Shown piece by piece: positions 20,190 to 31,056 of a DNA stretch of 64,000 nt; position 1 is the first letter of the stretch; each line of letters starts with the position of its first letter. Origin of the DNA: Pseudomonadota bacterium (GTDB lineage Bacteria > Pseudomonadota > Gammaproteobacteria > Burkholderiales > JABEVD01). The translations under genes were made by a program, and so were the position numbers. Location of the stretch: the NCBI GenBank assembly GCA_021802545.1, contig JAJZRS010000005.1, positions 1 to 64,000 on the forward strand, written 5' to 3'. The notes below the pieces were generated by a model that was not told the DNA's origin, ran no database searches, and saw only the letters and a program-made list of their open reading frames with translations.

Positions 20190-21201
20190 TTGTTTTGCCC
20201 CGCAAGAGTAATTGGTTGATTTCGCCGACCAAGGCCGGTCCTCGATAGATTAGACCTGAGTATATCTGGATAAGCGTTGCGCCAGCTGCCAATTTTTCAT
20301 CGGCATCCCGCGCATTCATGATTCCTCCAACGCCTATGATCGGGATCCTGCCGTCCAGTTTCTCGGCAAGATGCCTGATCACCCGGTTCGAGGCTTCTTT
20401 GAGCGGCGCGCCGCTCAATCCGCCTGCCTCATTGACGTATTTTCCTGGAACGCCATCCCTCGAAAGCGTGGTGTTGGTGGCGATCACGGCTTCGATCTCG
20501 TGTTCCAGAAGAAGGGCTGCGATTTCCCTGATTTCGTCGATTGAAAGATCGGGGGATATCTTGACGGCAAGCGGTACATGCCTGCCGAAGCGGCTTGCGA
20601 GGTCGTTCTGTTTCGCCTTGAGGCTGTGGAGCAGGTCGGAGAGCGCATCCTGCTGCTGAAGCTGGCGCAGATTCTTCGTGTTGGGCGAAGAAATGTTGAT
20701 GGCGACATAGCTGGCGTAAGGATAGACCTTTTCGAGGCAGGAGAGATAATCGCCTTTCGCGGACTCGATCGGCGTGTCGAAATTCTTGCCGATATTGATG
20801 CCGAGTATTCCCCGGTATTTCGATTTCTTGACGTTTTCGACCAGATTGTCGACACCGAGATTGTTGAACCCCATTCGATTGATGATGGCCGAAGATTCGG
20901 GAAGTCTGAAAAGACGCGGTTTCGGGTTTCCAGGCTGAGGGCGTGGCGTCACCGTGCCGATCTCGATGAATCCGAATCCGAGGCTTGCCAGGGCATCGAT
21001 ATGCGCTCCATCCTTGTCGAGTCCTGCGGCAAGACCGACGGGATTAGGGAATTCGAGGCCCATGGCCTTGACCGGATTCGCAGGGATGGAGCCGAACTTC
21101 ATGCCGAAACCGTGCAAATCGTCGAGAAGCTTCAGCGCGAGATGGTGGGCGCGCTCGGCATCGAGCATGAAGAAAAGCGGTCGGGCTAGCGAATAGATCA
21201 T
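20152..21201 (-). CDS. pyrD: Dihydroorotate dehydrogenase (quinone), class 2
   Basis: A 349-residue FMN enzyme of pyrimidine synthesis that oxidises dihydroorotate with the quinone pool at the inner membrane. Seen: the N-terminal amphipathic membrane-docking helices ([20 protein letters not shown]), [10 protein letters not shown], the class 2 catalytic Ser in [11 protein letters not shown] and the FMN phosphate motif IIGVGGI. The start at ATG 21201 overlaps the bpt stop. The C-terminus runs on about 12 polar residues ([15 protein letters not shown]) across the ald start. Confidence 0.95.
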   Translation of the reverse strand: MIYSLARPLFFMLDAERAHHLALKLLDDLHGFGMKFGSIPANPVKAMGLEFPNPVGLAAGLDKDGAHIDALASLGFGFIEIGTVTPRPQPGNPKPRLFRLPESSAIINRMGFNNLGVDNLVENVKKSKYRGILGINIGKNFDTPIESAKGDYLSCLEKVYPYASYVAINISSPNTKNLRQLQQQDALSDLLHSLKAKQNDLASRFGRHVPLAVKISPDLSIDEIREIAALLLEHEIEAVIATNTTLSRDGVPGKYVNEAGGLSGAPLKEASNRVIRHLAEKLDGRIPIIGVGGIMNARDADEKLAAGATLIQIYSGLIYRGPALVGEINQLLLRGKTNENRHSQGNQGP

Positions 21202-21890
21202 GCGAGCGGACTCCACTTTCCTTCGATGTGGCCCTCGATCGGAGCGAAATTGATTTTGTATGACATCTTTCTGCTGTTTTCCACCCAATAGCCGAGATAA
21301 ACGTAAGGCAGTCCCATTTTTCTGCTCATGTCGATCTGCCACAATATATTGTAAGTGCCCAATCCGGCCCTGTGAGCATCAGGGTCGAAAAAAGCGTAAA
21401 CGGAAGACAGGCCGTCCTCGATTCTGTCGACGATGCTGACCATGACGAGCTTGTCCGCTTCCCTGAATTCGTAGAGCGTCGAATCCACCTGGCTCTGCAG
21501 CAGCGCTTCGCAGTATTGTTCCATGCTGTCCATGGTGCCGCCGGGGTGCCTTGCATGCTGGTAGCGCCGGTACAGGTCGAAATGCGCCTTGTCGAATGAG
21601 GGTTCGCATGCGATGACCTCCAGCCTTTCATTGCGCTGCCAGCATCGCTTCTGCGAGCGGTTGGGTTCGAATGCGGCAGCATCGACTCGCACCGCGATGC
21701 AGGCCATGCAATGCCTGCAGGCGGGGCGATAGACGAAAAGACCGCTGCGGCGAAACCCAGACCGGATCAGCTCGCCGAACGCACGATAGGCCAGCTGAGG
21801 CGGTGCGACTTCAGAGCGCGCAATGTTCCCTTCGAGGTAGCTGCATGGATATTCCGCGGTGAGGTAATAGCGCTCATTCGACAAGATCAT
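21198..21890 (-). CDS. bpt: Aspartate/glutamate leucyltransferase (Bpt)
   Basis: A 230-residue arginyltransferase-like enzyme. Seen: the N-terminal Cys cluster (YPCSYLEG and [14 protein letters not shown]), [12 protein letters not shown] and [13 protein letters not shown]. Bpt transfers Leu from leucyl-tRNA to proteins beginning with Asp or Glu, marking them for ClpS/ClpAP. It overlaps aat by 17 bases upstream and pyrD by ATGA downstream; aat-bpt side by side form the N-degron module. Confidence 0.93.
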   Translation of the reverse strand: MILSNERYYLTAEYPCSYLEGNIARSEVAPPQLAYRAFGELIRSGFRRSGLFVYRPACRHCMACIAVRVDAAAFEPNRSQKRCWQRNERLEVIACEPSFDKAHFDLYRRYQHARHPGGTMDSMEQYCEALLQSQVDSTLYEFREADKLVMVSIVDRIEDGLSSVYAFFDPDAHRAGLGTYNILWQIDMSRKMGLPYVYLGYWVENSRKMSYKINFAPIEGHIEGKWSPLA

Positions 21891-22572
21891 GATCGAATAC
21901 CCATTTGCCGGCGGAAATCCGTGATGTTTCCGCCATCAAGATCGATGCGAATTCGCTTCTCGGGATTTCCGTTGCGCCCAATGATGCGAGGTGTTCCGTC
22001 CGCACCTGGCAGTCGATCATGGAAAACCCCCAGCGCTTGAGCTGCAATACGAGATGAACGAAAGCGATTTTCGATGCGTCCGTTCTTCTCGAGAACATCG
22101 ATTCGCCGAAAAAAACCTTCCCCAGGGCGATGCCGTAAAGCCCGCCGACGAGATCGCTTTCGACCCAGGTTTCGACGCTGTGGGCGATTCCCATTGCATG
22201 GAGGGCGCAATAGGCCGAGACCATTTCTTCCGAAATCCAAGTTCCCGCCCCGTCACGCCTGGGTTCGGCGCATTTTCTCATCACCTTCTCGAAAGCGGAG
22301 TCAGTCCTGATTTCATAGTCCTTCCTGAGCGATTTTGTCAGCGAGCGGGAAATCCTGAGGTTTTCCGGGAAAAGAACGAGCCTGGGGTCAGGACTCCACC
22401 AGAGGATGGGATCGGATTCGCTATACCATGGAAAAATGCCGTGTTTGTAGGCCTCGATCAGTCGTTGCGGAGAAAGATCTCCCCCTGCGGCCAGCAGGCC
22501 GTTCGGCTCACGCATCGCCTTGTCCACTTCGGGGAACGGATCATTTCGGCCCAACCATTTCAGCACAGGCAT
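21874..22572 (-). CDS. aat: Leucyl/phenylalanyl-tRNA-protein transferase
   Basis: A 232-residue enzyme with the family blocks [58 protein letters not shown] and [17 protein letters not shown]. It adds Leu or Phe to N-terminal Lys/Arg of proteins in the cytoplasm for N-degron degradation. First gene of aat-bpt-pyrD-ald, divergent from yciB. Confidence 0.95.
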   Translation of the reverse strand: MPVLKWLGRNDPFPEVDKAMREPNGLLAAGGDLSPQRLIEAYKHGIFPWYSESDPILWWSPDPRLVLFPENLRISRSLTKSLRKDYEIRTDSAFEKVMRKCAEPRRDGAGTWISEEMVSAYCALHAMGIAHSVETWVESDLVGGLYGIALGKVFFGESMFSRRTDASKIAFVHLVLQLKRWGFSMIDCQVRTEHLASLGATEIPRSEFASILMAETSRISAGKWVFDHDLVE

Positions 22573-22685
22573 GAACTATACTGCCAGGATTGAATCTAAT
22601 GTCCGATTGTACCTTACTTTCGACTCTTCCGATGGACAGCGAAAAGATAAAACTGCATAATCCTTTTTGATATAGGGCCTGGCTC

Positions 22686-23246
22686 ATGAAATTCCTTTTC
22701 GATCTTTTTCCTGTCATCCTGTTTTTCGGGACCTACCGCGTCTTTCCGCATTTCGGCCCGAAAGACGAGGCCATGTTTTACGCCACGGCGGTCGTCATCG
22801 TGGCGACCCTTGCGCAGATCGTCTGGACTTACATGCGGCGCGGCAAAGTGGACGGCATGCTCTGGATGAGTTTTGCCATCGTGCTCGTTTTCGGCGGAGC
22901 GACGCTGCTGTTTCACGACAAATCTTTCATCATGTGGAAGCCTTCCGTCCTTTACTGGTGCTTTTCGGCGATATTGATCGCGAGTTCGACCTGGTTCGAC
23001 AAGAACCTGATCAGATCGATGCTGCAGGAGCAGCTTGTTTTGCCCGACGACGTATGGGGCAAGGTCAATCTGAGCTGGGCGGCCTTTTTCGCCGCGATGG
23101 GCGTAGCCAATCTCTATGTCGCCCTGAATTTCTCGGAATCCGCATGGGTCAATTTCAAGATGTTCGGGACGCTTGGACTGATGCTGGTCTTCATCGTCGT
23201 ACAGAGCCTGTTGCTTTCCAAATATACCGAGAGCAAGGAAAGCTGA
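22686..23246 (+). CDS. yciB: Inner-membrane spanning protein YciB (intracellular septation protein A)
   Basis: A 186-residue protein with five hydrophobic helices, beginning MKFLFDLFPVILFFGTY as in YciB/IspA. It affects cell envelope synthesis and division and interacts with elongation and division proteins in E. coli. Contains NLSWAAFFAAMGVANLYVA and WVNFKMFGTLGLML, the family hallmarks. Its TGA shares a base with the yciI ATG. Confidence 0.94.
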   Translation: MKFLFDLFPVILFFGTYRVFPHFGPKDEAMFYATAVVIVATLAQIVWTYMRRGKVDGMLWMSFAIVLVFGGATLLFHDKSFIMWKPSVLYWCFSAILIASSTWFDKNLIRSMLQEQLVLPDDVWGKVNLSWAAFFAAMGVANLYVALNFSESAWVNFKMFGTLGLMLVFIVVQSLLLSKYTESKES

Positions 23247-23527
23247 TGCTGTATGCCATCATAGGACAGGATGTCGAAAACAGCACCGACAAGCGGCTCG
23301 CGGCCCGTCCCGTCCATCTGCAGCGGCTTGAGACGCTCAAGGAATCGGGCAAGCTCGTCCTGGCAGGTCCTTTCCCGACGGACGACGGCGCATTCATGGG
23401 TAGCCTGATCGTCGCCGATTTCGATTCCATCGAAGCGGCGAGGTCCTGGGCCGAAGCCGATCCCTACATGCTCGAAGGTGTCTTCAAGCAAGTCGAAGTG
23501 AAGCCGTTCAGAAAGGTGCTGCCCTGA
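23246..23527 (+). CDS. yciI: YciI family protein
   Basis: A 93-residue ferredoxin-like-fold protein starting MLYAIIGQDVENS, with RPVHLQRLETLKESGKL (conserved His), AGPFPTDD and ADPYMLEGVF, all typical of YciI. The biochemical role is undefined; a His-Asp pair has been proposed as an active site. It is coupled to yciB by TGATG and to the bolA-type gene by the same kind of overlap, the usual yciB-yciI-bolA order of proteobacteria. Confidence 0.93.
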   Translation: MLYAIIGQDVENSTDKRLAARPVHLQRLETLKESGKLVLAGPFPTDDGAFMGSLIVADFDSIEAARSWAEADPYMLEGVFKQVEVKPFRKVLP

Positions 23528-23805
23528 TGGGAACCAAGGAAAAAATCATCGAAAGACTGGGTGAGCTGGAGGCGACCAAGATCGATATCGTCGACGAAAG
23601 CGAAAAACACAGCGGACACGCGGGCGCACGGGATGGCGGGCATTACCTCATGACTATCGTATCCAACCATTTTTCTGGCCAGGGCACCATGGCGCGCCAC
23701 CGACTGATTTACGGCCTGCTCTCCGACATGATGAAAGGCGAGATTCATGCGCTCGCGCTCAAGACCTATACTGCTGACGAATACCAACTGAAACACCCAA
23801 CCTAA
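23527..23805 (+). CDS. BolA family protein
   Basis: A 92-residue protein with the BolA fold: LGELEATKIDIVDESEKHSGHAG followed by GGHYLMTIVSNHFSGQGTMARHRLIY. The conserved His in the C-terminal helix-turn (MARHRLI) and His in HSGH can co-ligand a [2Fe-2S] cluster with monothiol glutaredoxins. It could act in iron-sulfur handling or as a regulator. It overlaps yciI by one base and is 10 bases before the parvulin gene. Confidence 0.92.
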   Translation: MGTKEKIIERLGELEATKIDIVDESEKHSGHAGARDGGHYLMTIVSNHFSGQGTMARHRLIYGLLSDMMKGEIHALALKTYTADEYQLKHPT

Positions 23806-23815
23806 AGGAAGAAAC

Positions 23816-24622
23816 ATGCCCTCTTTGAAGTCGTTTTTAGCCGCGTCCGGCCTGCTCTTTGCATCGGTTTGCCATGCGCAGGATTCGAGCGTGCTCACCA
23901 AACCCGTCGCAACCGTCAATGGCGTGGGCATACCCGAATCCCGTTTCGAATTTGTCTTGAAGCAAAACATGTCGCAGCGCGGCATGTCTGATTCTCCTGA
24001 ACTGCGCAGCAACATCAAGGAAACGCTGATCAACCAGGAAATCATTTCCCAGGCTGCAAGCAAGAAAGGGCTCGAAAACACTGCGGACTTCAAGATCATG
24101 ATGGATTTGAGCAAGCGCCAGAATCTGGTCAATGCTTATCTGCACCAATACGTTTCTACCCATCCCGCCACCGATGCCGAAATGCATCAGGAATTCGACA
24201 AGATCAAGGCGCACATGGGCTCCAAGGAATACAAGGTGCGCCATATTCTCGTCAAGACGGAAGATGAAGCCAAGAAGCTTATCTCTGAGCTGAAAAAGCA
24301 TCCAGGGAATTTTGCCAAGCTTGCCGCGGAAAACAGCCTGGATCCGGGCTCGAAGGCGACCGGGGGCGAACTCGATTGGGCGCCAGCCTCGAATTTCGTC
24401 AAGCCTTTCGCCGATGCGGTGACTCATCTGAAGAAGGGACAGATGACCAGCGAGCCGGTGCAGACGCCTTTCGGATGGCATGTTATTAAACTCGACGACG
24501 AAAAGGCGCTGAAGCTGCCCTCGTTCGAGCAGGTCAAGCCGCAGCTCGAACAGCGTATCGAGCAGGAGCGTGTGCAGAAGCTGATCGCCGACCTGCGTGC
24601 CGCAGCCAAGGTCGAGGAATAA
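23816..24622 (+). CDS. Exported parvulin-type peptidyl-prolyl isomerase
   Basis: A 268-residue protein with a signal peptide (MPSLKSFLAASGLLFASVCHA, cleavage about residue 21). A SurA/PpiD-like N-terminal helical chaperone part (about 30-130) is followed by a parvulin domain (VRHILVKTEDEAKKLI, LAAENSLDPGSKATGGELDW, VQTPFGWHVIKLDD). It likely assists folding of outer-membrane and periplasmic proteins. An AAGGAAG ribosome site precedes the ATG. It ends the yciB-yciI-bolA transcript, with an intrinsic terminator 12 bases downstream. Confidence 0.93.
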   Translation: MPSLKSFLAASGLLFASVCHAQDSSVLTKPVATVNGVGIPESRFEFVLKQNMSQRGMSDSPELRSNIKETLINQEIISQAASKKGLENTADFKIMMDLSKRQNLVNAYLHQYVSTHPATDAEMHQEFDKIKAHMGSKEYKVRHILVKTEDEAKKLISELKKHPGNFAKLAAENSLDPGSKATGGELDWAPASNFVKPFADAVTHLKKGQMTSEPVQTPFGWHVIKLDDEKALKLPSFEQVKPQLEQRIEQERVQKLIADLRAAAKVEE

Positions 24623-24633
24623 TACGCAGAATC

Positions 24634-24657
24634 AAGGCCCCGCAAGGGGCCTTTTTT
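24634..24657 (+). terminator. Intrinsic terminator after the parvulin gene
   Basis: AAGGCCCC / GGGGCCTT 8-bp stem with a GCAA tetraloop followed by six T, at the end of the yciB-yciI-bolA-parvulin run. Confidence 0.9.
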
Positions 24658-24672
24658 ATTTAGGAGAAAATC

Positions 24673-25083
24673 ATGATGCGCTATGCCATTTTCCTGCTTT
24701 TCTTCGCAGCATCAGCCCAAGCGGCGCCCGGTCCGGAAATCAATCAGGCCATCGAGAAGGGAAAGTCGCTTTACATGCATGAGACTTTCGGCGGCAACGG
24801 CAGGACGTGCAATACCTGTCATACCCATGGCGGCGTAGGGCAGGGGGCATTGCCCAACGGAAAAGCCATTCCCAGCCTCGAAAATGCGGCTGCCATTTTC
24901 CCCAGATATAATCAGAGAATGGGTAAAATCATCACGCTGGAAGACCAGATCCATTCCTGCATCCACGGCGGGCTGCAGGGAAATCCGCCGGAATACGGCA
25001 GCGAAAAACTGGTCGATCTCGTCAGCTACGTGACCTCCCTTTCCCAGGGCAAGCCGATCGATATGGATGGGCAGCCCCATTGA
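24673..25083 (+). CDS. Periplasmic monohaem cytochrome c
   Basis: A 136-residue protein with a signal peptide ending about AQAAPG (cleavage near residue 18) and one haem motif CNTCH (Cys46, Cys49, His50). The distal Met may be in NQRMGKI (about residue 82). A CIHGG motif follows, as in class I cytochromes of the SoxX/thiosulfate-related type. It is a small electron carrier; the partner cannot be told. It begins 16 bases after the upstream terminator and overlaps the GNAT gene by 17 bases. Confidence 0.88.
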   Translation: MMRYAIFLLFFAASAQAAPGPEINQAIEKGKSLYMHETFGGNGRTCNTCHTHGGVGQGALPNGKAIPSLENAAAIFPRYNQRMGKIITLEDQIHSCIHGGLQGNPPEYGSEKLVDLVSYVTSLSQGKPIDMDGQPH

Positions 25084-25615
25084 TTTTTGCAAGGGGCTGA
25101 TTTCCGACGCAGGGGATATCGTCAAGCTCGTCAATTCCGCCTACAGGGGCGAATCGAGCAAAGCAGGCTGGACGACCGAAGCCGACCTGCTCGGCGGCCA
25201 AAGGACGGACATCAATGAAGTGTCGCGCCTGATCGAAAAGCCTGATTCTGTGTTTCTGCTCTGTCTCGAAGAAAAGAAGCTCGTTGCCTCGATGCATCTC
25301 GAGCGGTGGGGCGAGATGGCCAAATTCGGCATGCTGGCCGTGAGGCCGGCATTGCAGGGCAGGGGAATAGCCAAGCGGCTGCTGCTGGAAGCCGAAAGCT
25401 GGTCGCAAAGCGCCTGGCAATCCAGAAAAGCGGGCATGACCGTCCTGACATTGCGGGACGAGCTCATCGCCTATTATGAAAGGCGGGGTTACGGCAGAAC
25501 CGGGCGCTTCGAGGATTTTCCGAAGGATCCCCGATTCGGCATCCCCAAGGTTTCAGGCTTGCGCTTGGAATGGCTGGAGAAAGCGCTCAACTCAGCCATT
25601 TCCGCGCATTCCTGA
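25067..25615 (+). CDS. GNAT family N-acetyltransferase
   Basis: A 182-residue protein with the acetyl-CoA motif A ([20 protein letters not shown]) and the C-terminal motif B ([12 protein letters not shown]). The substrate is unknown. The ATG at 25067 lies inside the cytochrome gene, giving a 17-base overlap. Its 3' end overlaps the end of purL, on the other strand, by 29 bases. Confidence 0.88.
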   Translation: MGSPIDFCKGLISDAGDIVKLVNSAYRGESSKAGWTTEADLLGGQRTDINEVSRLIEKPDSVFLLCLEEKKLVASMHLERWGEMAKFGMLAVRPALQGRGIAKRLLLEAESWSQSAWQSRKAGMTVLTLRDELIAYYERRGYGRTGRFEDFPKDPRFGIPKVSGLRLEWLEKALNSAISAHS

Positions 25616-28600
25616 ACATCCTGAGCCAGGGACCGTCCTGTCCCCATTCTTGCGGGTGCCATGAATGCTGAATCGTCCTGAAAATCCGCTCGGGATGCGG
25701 CATCATGATCGTGAAGCGACCGTCCTGGGTGGTTAAGCCCGTGATTCCCCCGGGTGAGCCATTCGGATTGAAAGGGTAGCGTTCCGTTGCTGCGCCATAA
25801 TGATCGACAAAGCGCATCGCCACGAGTTCTTCAGGCAGCGGCTTTCTGAATTCGGCATAGCCTTCGCCGTGCGAGACGACGACCGGCATCCTGGATCCCG
25901 CCATGCCTTCGAAAAAGATTGACGGGCTGGCCTGCACTTCGGCCATCACGAAGCGCGCCTCGAATTGCTCGGAGCGGTTCCTGACGAAATGGGGCCAGTT
26001 TTGCGCGCCTGGAATGACGTCGTGCAGATTGCTCATCATCTGGCAACCGTTGCATACACCGAGTGCGAAGACGTCTTTTCTCCGGAAGAAGGCTTCGAAT
26101 TCGCTTCTTGCCACGGGATTGAACAGGATGGATTTGGCCCATCCCTCGCCTGCGCCAAGCACGTCGCCGTAGGAAAATCCACCACAAGCGGCGAATCCGT
26201 TGAATTCAGCCAGCGTCACCCTGCCCGATATGATGTCGCTCATGTGCACGTCGAAGGCGAGGAAGCCGGCCTTGTCGAAGGCCGCAGCCATTTCGACATG
26301 GCCGTTGACGCCCTGTTCCCTGAGGATGGCAACCTTCGGTTTTTCCAGGTTGAGGTAAGGCGCCGAGATGTCTTCGAGCGGATCGAAGGAGAGCTGAGCA
26401 TGGAGTCCGGGGTCGTTCTCATCCAGTATCCTGTCCCATTCTTCGATTGCGCAATCGGGATTGTCGCGCAGCTTCTGCATCCGGTAGGTTGTTTCCGACC
26501 ATGCGCGGTTGAGGTCTATCCTGGATTCATCAAGGAGCACGGATTCACCGGTCTTGACGATCAGTCTTTCATCCGGGTTCAGCGCGCCGATCACGTGAAC
26601 CATTTTCGAGAGCCCGGCTTCCATGAAGGTGTCCAGGACGGTCGGAAGATCGTCATTTTTCACCTGGACGACTGCGCCCAGTTCCTCGTTGAACAAGGTC
26701 TCGTAAAGGCAGCTTCCCTTGTCCTTGCAATGCATGTCGACCACTTCGACCACTTTCGTTTCGAAGCAGAGTTGTTCGAGATCGACAGTGATGCCGACAT
26801 GGCCCGCGAACATCATTTCGCAAAGCGTGACGAAAAGCCCGCCGTCGGCGCGGTCATGATAAGCGAGCAGCTTCTCTTCCCTGCTGAGCTTCTGGATCGC
26901 GGCGAAGAAAGCCTTCAGCCTCAGTGCGTCATCGAGATCCGGGCAGAGTTCGCCCATCTGCCCGAAGACCTGGGCGAGGATGGAGCCGCCCAGCCTGCCT
27001 TTCCCTGCGCCGAGATCGATCAGCACCAGCGCCGTCTTGCCGCAATCCTTGCGCAGCTCGGGGGTGAGCGTTTTCGAGGCGTTGTTGACCTGCGCAAAAG
27101 CGGAAACGATCAGGGAAAGCGGCGAGGTGACCGTTTTCTTTGCGCCCGCCTCGTCTGTCCATGAGGTTTTCATCGACATCGAATCCTTGCCGACAGGAAC
27201 GCTGATGCCGAGATGCGGGCAGAGGTCCATGGCGATCGCATGCACGGTGTCGTAGAGGGCTGCATCTTCCCCGGGGTGGCCAGCTGCGGCCATCCAGTTC
27301 GCCGAGAGCTTGATCGAGCCGATGTCGTGGATCTGCGCTGCGGCGATGTTCGTGATGGCCTCGCCGATCGCCATGCGGCCTGAGGCTGCGGGATCGATCA
27401 GCGCGATCGGTGTGCGCTCTCCCATGGCGAATGCTTCGCCTGATGCCGATTCGAAGCCGGACAATGATACCGCGACGTCCGCAACCGGAACCTGCCAAGG
27501 GCCGACCATCTGGTCCCGCGCAGTCATCCCGCCGACCGTGCGGTCGCCGATGGAGATCAGGAAGGTCTTGTCCGCAACGGCAGGTGCTCTCAGCACCCGG
27601 TAAGCTGCATCCTTGAGGTCGAGGCCATCCGATTCGAAGGCGGGCAGCTCCCGCTTGATCCGCTGGGCATTACGGGTCATCTTGGGCGGCTTCCCGAGCA
27701 GCACGGAAAGCGTCATGTCGACAGGAAGATTGCCGAAAACGGGATCCTTGATCGTCAGATTTTCGTCCAGCGTTGCGCTGCCGACCACGGAATAGGGGCA
27801 GCGCTCCCTTTTGCACATCGCGTCGAACTGATCGAGGCTGGCGGCCTCGATGGCCAGCACGTAGCGCTCCTGAGCCTCGTTGCACCAGATCTGCATGGGG
27901 CTCATGCCCGGCTCTTCGCTCATGACGTCGCGCAGGTTGAGTTTCCCGCCGCGGTTCGAGCCGTGGACGAGCTCGGGGAGCGCATTGGAGAGGCCGCCCG
28001 CGCCGACGTCGTGGATGGACAGGATGGGGTTATCAATACCCATCTGCCAGCACCGGTCGATGACTTCCTGCGCTCTCCGCTGCATCTCTGCATTGCTGCG
28101 CTGAACGGAATCGAAATCCAGGTTTTCGGCATTGCTTCCGGTATTCATGCTGGAAGCGGCGCCACCGCCCAGCCCGATGAGCATGCCGGGGCCGCCGATC
28201 TGGATCAGGAGGGCGCCTTCCGGGATGTCGCGCTTCATGGCATGGCTGTCCAGGATGCTGCCCACGCCGCCGGCCAGCATGATGGGCTTGTGGTAGCCGC
28301 GCACCTCGCCATCGACTTCCATTTCGAACGTGCGGAAATAGCCGCAGAGATTGGGGCGTCCGAACTCGTTGTTGAAGGCGGCGCCCCCAATAGGGCCTTC
28401 CAGCATGATCTGCAATGGGGAAGCGATGTGTCCTGGCCTGCCGTATTCCGATTGCTCCCAGGGCTGGACGAATTCTGGAATGGCGAGGTTGGAGACGGAA
28501 AATCCAGTGAGTCCTGCCTTGGGCTTGGACCCGCAGCCGGTAGCGCCTTCATCGCGGATCTCGCCGCCTGCGCCCGTCGCAGCCCCTTCGTAAGGGGAAA

Positions 28601-29492
28601 TGGCGGTGGGGTGGTTGTGCGTCTCCACCTTCATGAGGATGTGGGTCAGCTGCTTGTCGTATTTGTAGACGTTGTCTTTTCCCGGAAAGAAGCGTCGGGT
28701 TTTCGAGCCTTCCATGATGGCTGCATTGTCGCTGTAAGCGAGCACCGTGCCCTGAGGATTCATGGCGTGGGTGTGGCGTATCATGGAAAAGAGCGAGCGC
28801 GGCTGGGTTTGACCGTCTATCACCCAGTCCGCATTGAATATCTTGTGGCGGCAATGTTCGGAATTGGCCTGGGCGAACATCATCAATTCCACGTCCGTCG
28901 GGTTTCTTTCCATGGACGTGAAATTCTCGTTCAGATAGTCGATCTCGTCTGGCGACAAAGCGAGCCCCATCCGGCTGTTCGCATCAATGAGCGCATCCTT
29001 TCCGCCCGAGATGATGTCGACGACGGTGAGCGGCTTGGGATCGAACGTTTCGAAAAGCCGCTTGGCCTCATCCAAAGAAGAGACGACGCACTGGGTCATC
29101 CTGTCGTGAAGGAGCTGCAGAATGCTCTGGTCGAAATGGGGTTCTATGCGGTAAAGGATGCCGCGTTCTATCCTGTCGACGGCTTCCAGACCGCAGTGCC
29201 TTGCGATGTCCGTGGCCTTGGAAGACCATGGGGAAATGGTGCCGATGCGGGGAAGAACGAGCAGCATCTGCCCGTGCTCTGGCGGCGGATTGCCTGCAGG
29301 CCCGTATTCGAGCAGTTTTTCAAGGATTGCATGTTCCTCGGATGTAAGCTTTCTTGATGACGAGACGAAGTGCCAGAATTCCGCGTGTATCGCGTCGATT
29401 GCCGGCATGACCGAGCGCGCGGATTTCAGGAGCTTGTCGAGTCGGAAGTCTGAGAGGGCGCTGCGTCCGCGCAGCATGGTAAATTCGGGCAT
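25587..29492 (-). CDS. purL: Phosphoribosylformylglycinamidine synthase (FGAR amidotransferase)
   Basis: About 1301 residues, the long single-chain proteobacterial form. It has the PurS-like N-terminal part, linker, two AIRS-like halves ([43 protein letters not shown]) and a C-terminal glutamine amidotransferase domain with nucleophile Cys in [10 protein letters not shown]. It converts FGAR to FGAM in purine synthesis. The frame opens at 29510; ATG 29492 is preferred because the upstream one lies only about 12 bases from the -10 box. Confidence 0.95.
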   Translation of the reverse strand: MPEFTMLRGRSALSDFRLDKLLKSARSVMPAIDAIHAEFWHFVSSSRKLTSEEHAILEKLLEYGPAGNPPPEHGQMLLVLPRIGTISPWSSKATDIARHCGLEAVDRIERGILYRIEPHFDQSILQLLHDRMTQCVVSSLDEAKRLFETFDPKPLTVVDIISGGKDALIDANSRMGLALSPDEIDYLNENFTSMERNPTDVELMMFAQANSEHCRHKIFNADWVIDGQTQPRSLFSMIRHTHAMNPQGTVLAYSDNAAIMEGSKTRRFFPGKDNVYKYDKQLTHILMKVETHNHPTAISPYEGAATGAGGEIRDEGATGCGSKPKAGLTGFSVSNLAIPEFVQPWEQSEYGRPGHIASPLQIMLEGPIGGAAFNNEFGRPNLCGYFRTFEMEVDGEVRGYHKPIMLAGGVGSILDSHAMKRDIPEGALLIQIGGPGMLIGLGGGAASSMNTGSNAENLDFDSVQRSNAEMQRRAQEVIDRCWQMGIDNPILSIHDVGAGGLSNALPELVHGSNRGGKLNLRDVMSEEPGMSPMQIWCNEAQERYVLAIEAASLDQFDAMCKRERCPYSVVGSATLDENLTIKDPVFGNLPVDMTLSVLLGKPPKMTRNAQRIKRELPAFESDGLDLKDAAYRVLRAPAVADKTFLISIGDRTVGGMTARDQMVGPWQVPVADVAVSLSGFESASGEAFAMGERTPIALIDPAASGRMAIGEAITNIAAAQIHDIGSIKLSANWMAAAGHPGEDAALYDTVHAIAMDLCPHLGISVPVGKDSMSMKTSWTDEAGAKKTVTSPLSLIVSAFAQVNNASKTLTPELRKDCGKTALVLIDLGAGKGRLGGSILAQVFGQMGELCPDLDDALRLKAFFAAIQKLSREEKLLAYHDRADGGLFVTLCEMMFAGHVGITVDLEQLCFETKVVEVVDMHCKDKGSCLYETLFNEELGAVVQVKNDDLPTVLDTFMEAGLSKMVHVIGALNPDERLIVKTGESVLLDESRIDLNRAWSETTYRMQKLRDNPDCAIEEWDRILDENDPGLHAQLSFDPLEDISAPYLNLEKPKVAILREQGVNGHVEMAAAFDKAGFLAFDVHMSDIISGRVTLAEFNGFAACGGFSYGDVLGAGEGWAKSILFNPVARSEFEAFFRRKDVFALGVCNGCQMMSNLHDVIPGAQNWPHFVRNRSEQFEARFVMAEVQASPSIFFEGMAGSRMPVVVSHGEGYAEFRKPLPEELVAMRFVDHYGAATERYPFNPNGSPGGITGLTTQDGRFTIMMPHPERIFRTIQHSWHPQEWGQDGPWLRMFRNARKWLS

Positions 29493-29521
29493 GGGATATT
29501 TGGGCTGCAAATTTTGGATGT

Positions 29522-29527
29522 ATTATA
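29522..29527 (-). promoter_or_regulatory. Possible -10 box for purL
   Basis: The minus strand has a perfect TATAAT at 29527-29522, about 30 bases before the preferred purL start; no convincing -35 is seen. The same AT-rich stretch probably serves the divergent nnr gene. Confidence 0.4.
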
Positions 29528-29548
29528 TCTCAAAAGAAACGGCTGCCC

Positions 29549-31027
29549 ATGAGAGATCTTTCCGACATATTCGAGCCAGTCTATTTGCGGCATGAAATCG
29601 CAGAAATCGAGCGGCGTGCCGCAATGCCGCTGATGGAGCGCGCGGGGCGCGCCGTCGCGCAATTCGTCGAAGAAAGGTTTCCTGGAAAAGTGCTCGTGCT
29701 CGCAGGGCCCGGCAACAACGGGGGGGATGCCTTCGTTTGCGCACGTCTCCTGAAATCCTGGTGGATGAATGTCGACCTCGTCTTCACGGGGAATGCTGGA
29801 AATCTTCCCGAGGATGCGGCCTCGGCCTATCATGCCTGGGTCGATGCAGGCGGAGCCTGCCTCAAAGATGTGCCCGAGGGGAAATGGGATCTCGTCGTGG
29901 ACGGACTGTTCGGCACAGGGCTGAAGAGACAGCTTGCAGGGGATTATGCAGGGCTCATCGAGCGGATCAATGCGATGGACATTCCCGTATTGTCGATCGA
30001 CATGCCGAGCGGCGTGGACGCGGATACCGGCGTCGTTCTCGGGCATGCAATCCGCGCGAGCCATACCCTGACCTTCATCGGCTTGAAGCCGGGCCTGTTG
30101 ACTTCGGATGGGCTCGACCATTGCGGCGTTGTTCACCATGACAGGCTCGGGATCAATCCGCTTGACCTGGTGAAGCCGCAGGGCTGGTTTTCGAATTCCA
30201 TTATCCTATCCGCAATCAAAAAAAGACCGAGAAACAGCCACAAGGGCTCTTTCGGCAGCGTCGCCGTCATCGGCGGATCGAAAGGCATGGCTGGAGCGGG
30301 ATTGCTCGCAGCGAGGGCTGCCTTGAGGCTCGGTTCGGGCAAGGTCTTTCTTGGAACGGATGCGCTTGAAGTCGATTTGTTGCAACCCGAGATCATGGTG
30401 AGAGATGCGTCCGAACTGATCGGGATGGGCGCGAATGCGATCGTGATCGGGCCGGGGCTGGGCCGATCAGAAGGCGCGAAGCAGCTTGTCGAGGCGGCAC
30501 TGGAATCGGCAAATGCGCTCGTGCTCGATGCGGATGCGCTCAACCTGATCGCCGAGCATGCTGAACTTCAGGAGAAGCTTGCCGGAAGAAAGACGGTTTC
30601 CGTTCTGACGCCGCATCCGCTTGAAGCTGCTCGCCTCCTGAATATCGACGTTTTGGATATACTGGAGCACAGGGTCGAATCGGCCAAAAGACTGTGCCTG
30701 AAATTCAAATGCCATGCGCTGCTGAAAGGGGCGGGAAGCATCCTGGCCTTTCCCGATGGGACATGGGTGATCAATGGTTCGGGCAATGCCGGGCTCGCCC
30801 AGGCAGGGACCGGGGATGCGTTGTCCGGGATGATCGCGGCCTTTATTGCGCAGGGGCTCGATGCGTCAAACGCCATGCTTTGCGCAGCCTATCTGCACGG
30901 GGCCGCAGCCGAGAAGCTGGCGGAAGAGGGCAGGGGGCCCGTGGGCATGAGCGCATCGGATGCGATCGATGCGGCAAGAATGCTCCTGAACGAATGGGTT
31001 TATCGTGCCCGATCCTGCGGGCTATAA
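29549..31027 (+). CDS. nnr: Bifunctional NAD(P)H-hydrate epimerase / ADP-dependent dehydratase
   Basis: A 492-residue metabolite-repair enzyme. The N-terminal epimerase (about 1-215) shows LAGPGNNGGDAFVCARLL and SIDMPSGVDADTG. The C-terminal dehydratase (about 225-485) has GSVAVIGGSKGMAGAG, IGPGLGRS, TPHPLEAARLL and AGTGDALSGMIAAFIAQG. It repairs damaged NADHX and NADPHX. It is divergent from purL, with about 56 bases between start codons. Confidence 0.95.
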   Translation: MRDLSDIFEPVYLRHEIAEIERRAAMPLMERAGRAVAQFVEERFPGKVLVLAGPGNNGGDAFVCARLLKSWWMNVDLVFTGNAGNLPEDAASAYHAWVDAGGACLKDVPEGKWDLVVDGLFGTGLKRQLAGDYAGLIERINAMDIPVLSIDMPSGVDADTGVVLGHAIRASHTLTFIGLKPGLLTSDGLDHCGVVHHDRLGINPLDLVKPQGWFSNSIILSAIKKRPRNSHKGSFGSVAVIGGSKGMAGAGLLAARAALRLGSGKVFLGTDALEVDLLQPEIMVRDASELIGMGANAIVIGPGLGRSEGAKQLVEAALESANALVLDADALNLIAEHAELQEKLAGRKTVSVLTPHPLEAARLLNIDVLDILEHRVESAKRLCLKFKCHALLKGAGSILAFPDGTWVINGSGNAGLAQAGTGDALSGMIAAFIAQGLDASNAMLCAAYLHGAAAEKLAEEGRGPVGMSASDAIDAARMLLNEWVYRARSCGL

Positions 31028-31056
31028 TGGCGCATCCACAACCCAAGCGAAGATTG

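Noticed and set aside
27963-29357. 464-aa plus-strand open frame opposite purL
   Set aside because: Antisense shadow of an unmistakable purL; no recognisable fold or ribosome site.
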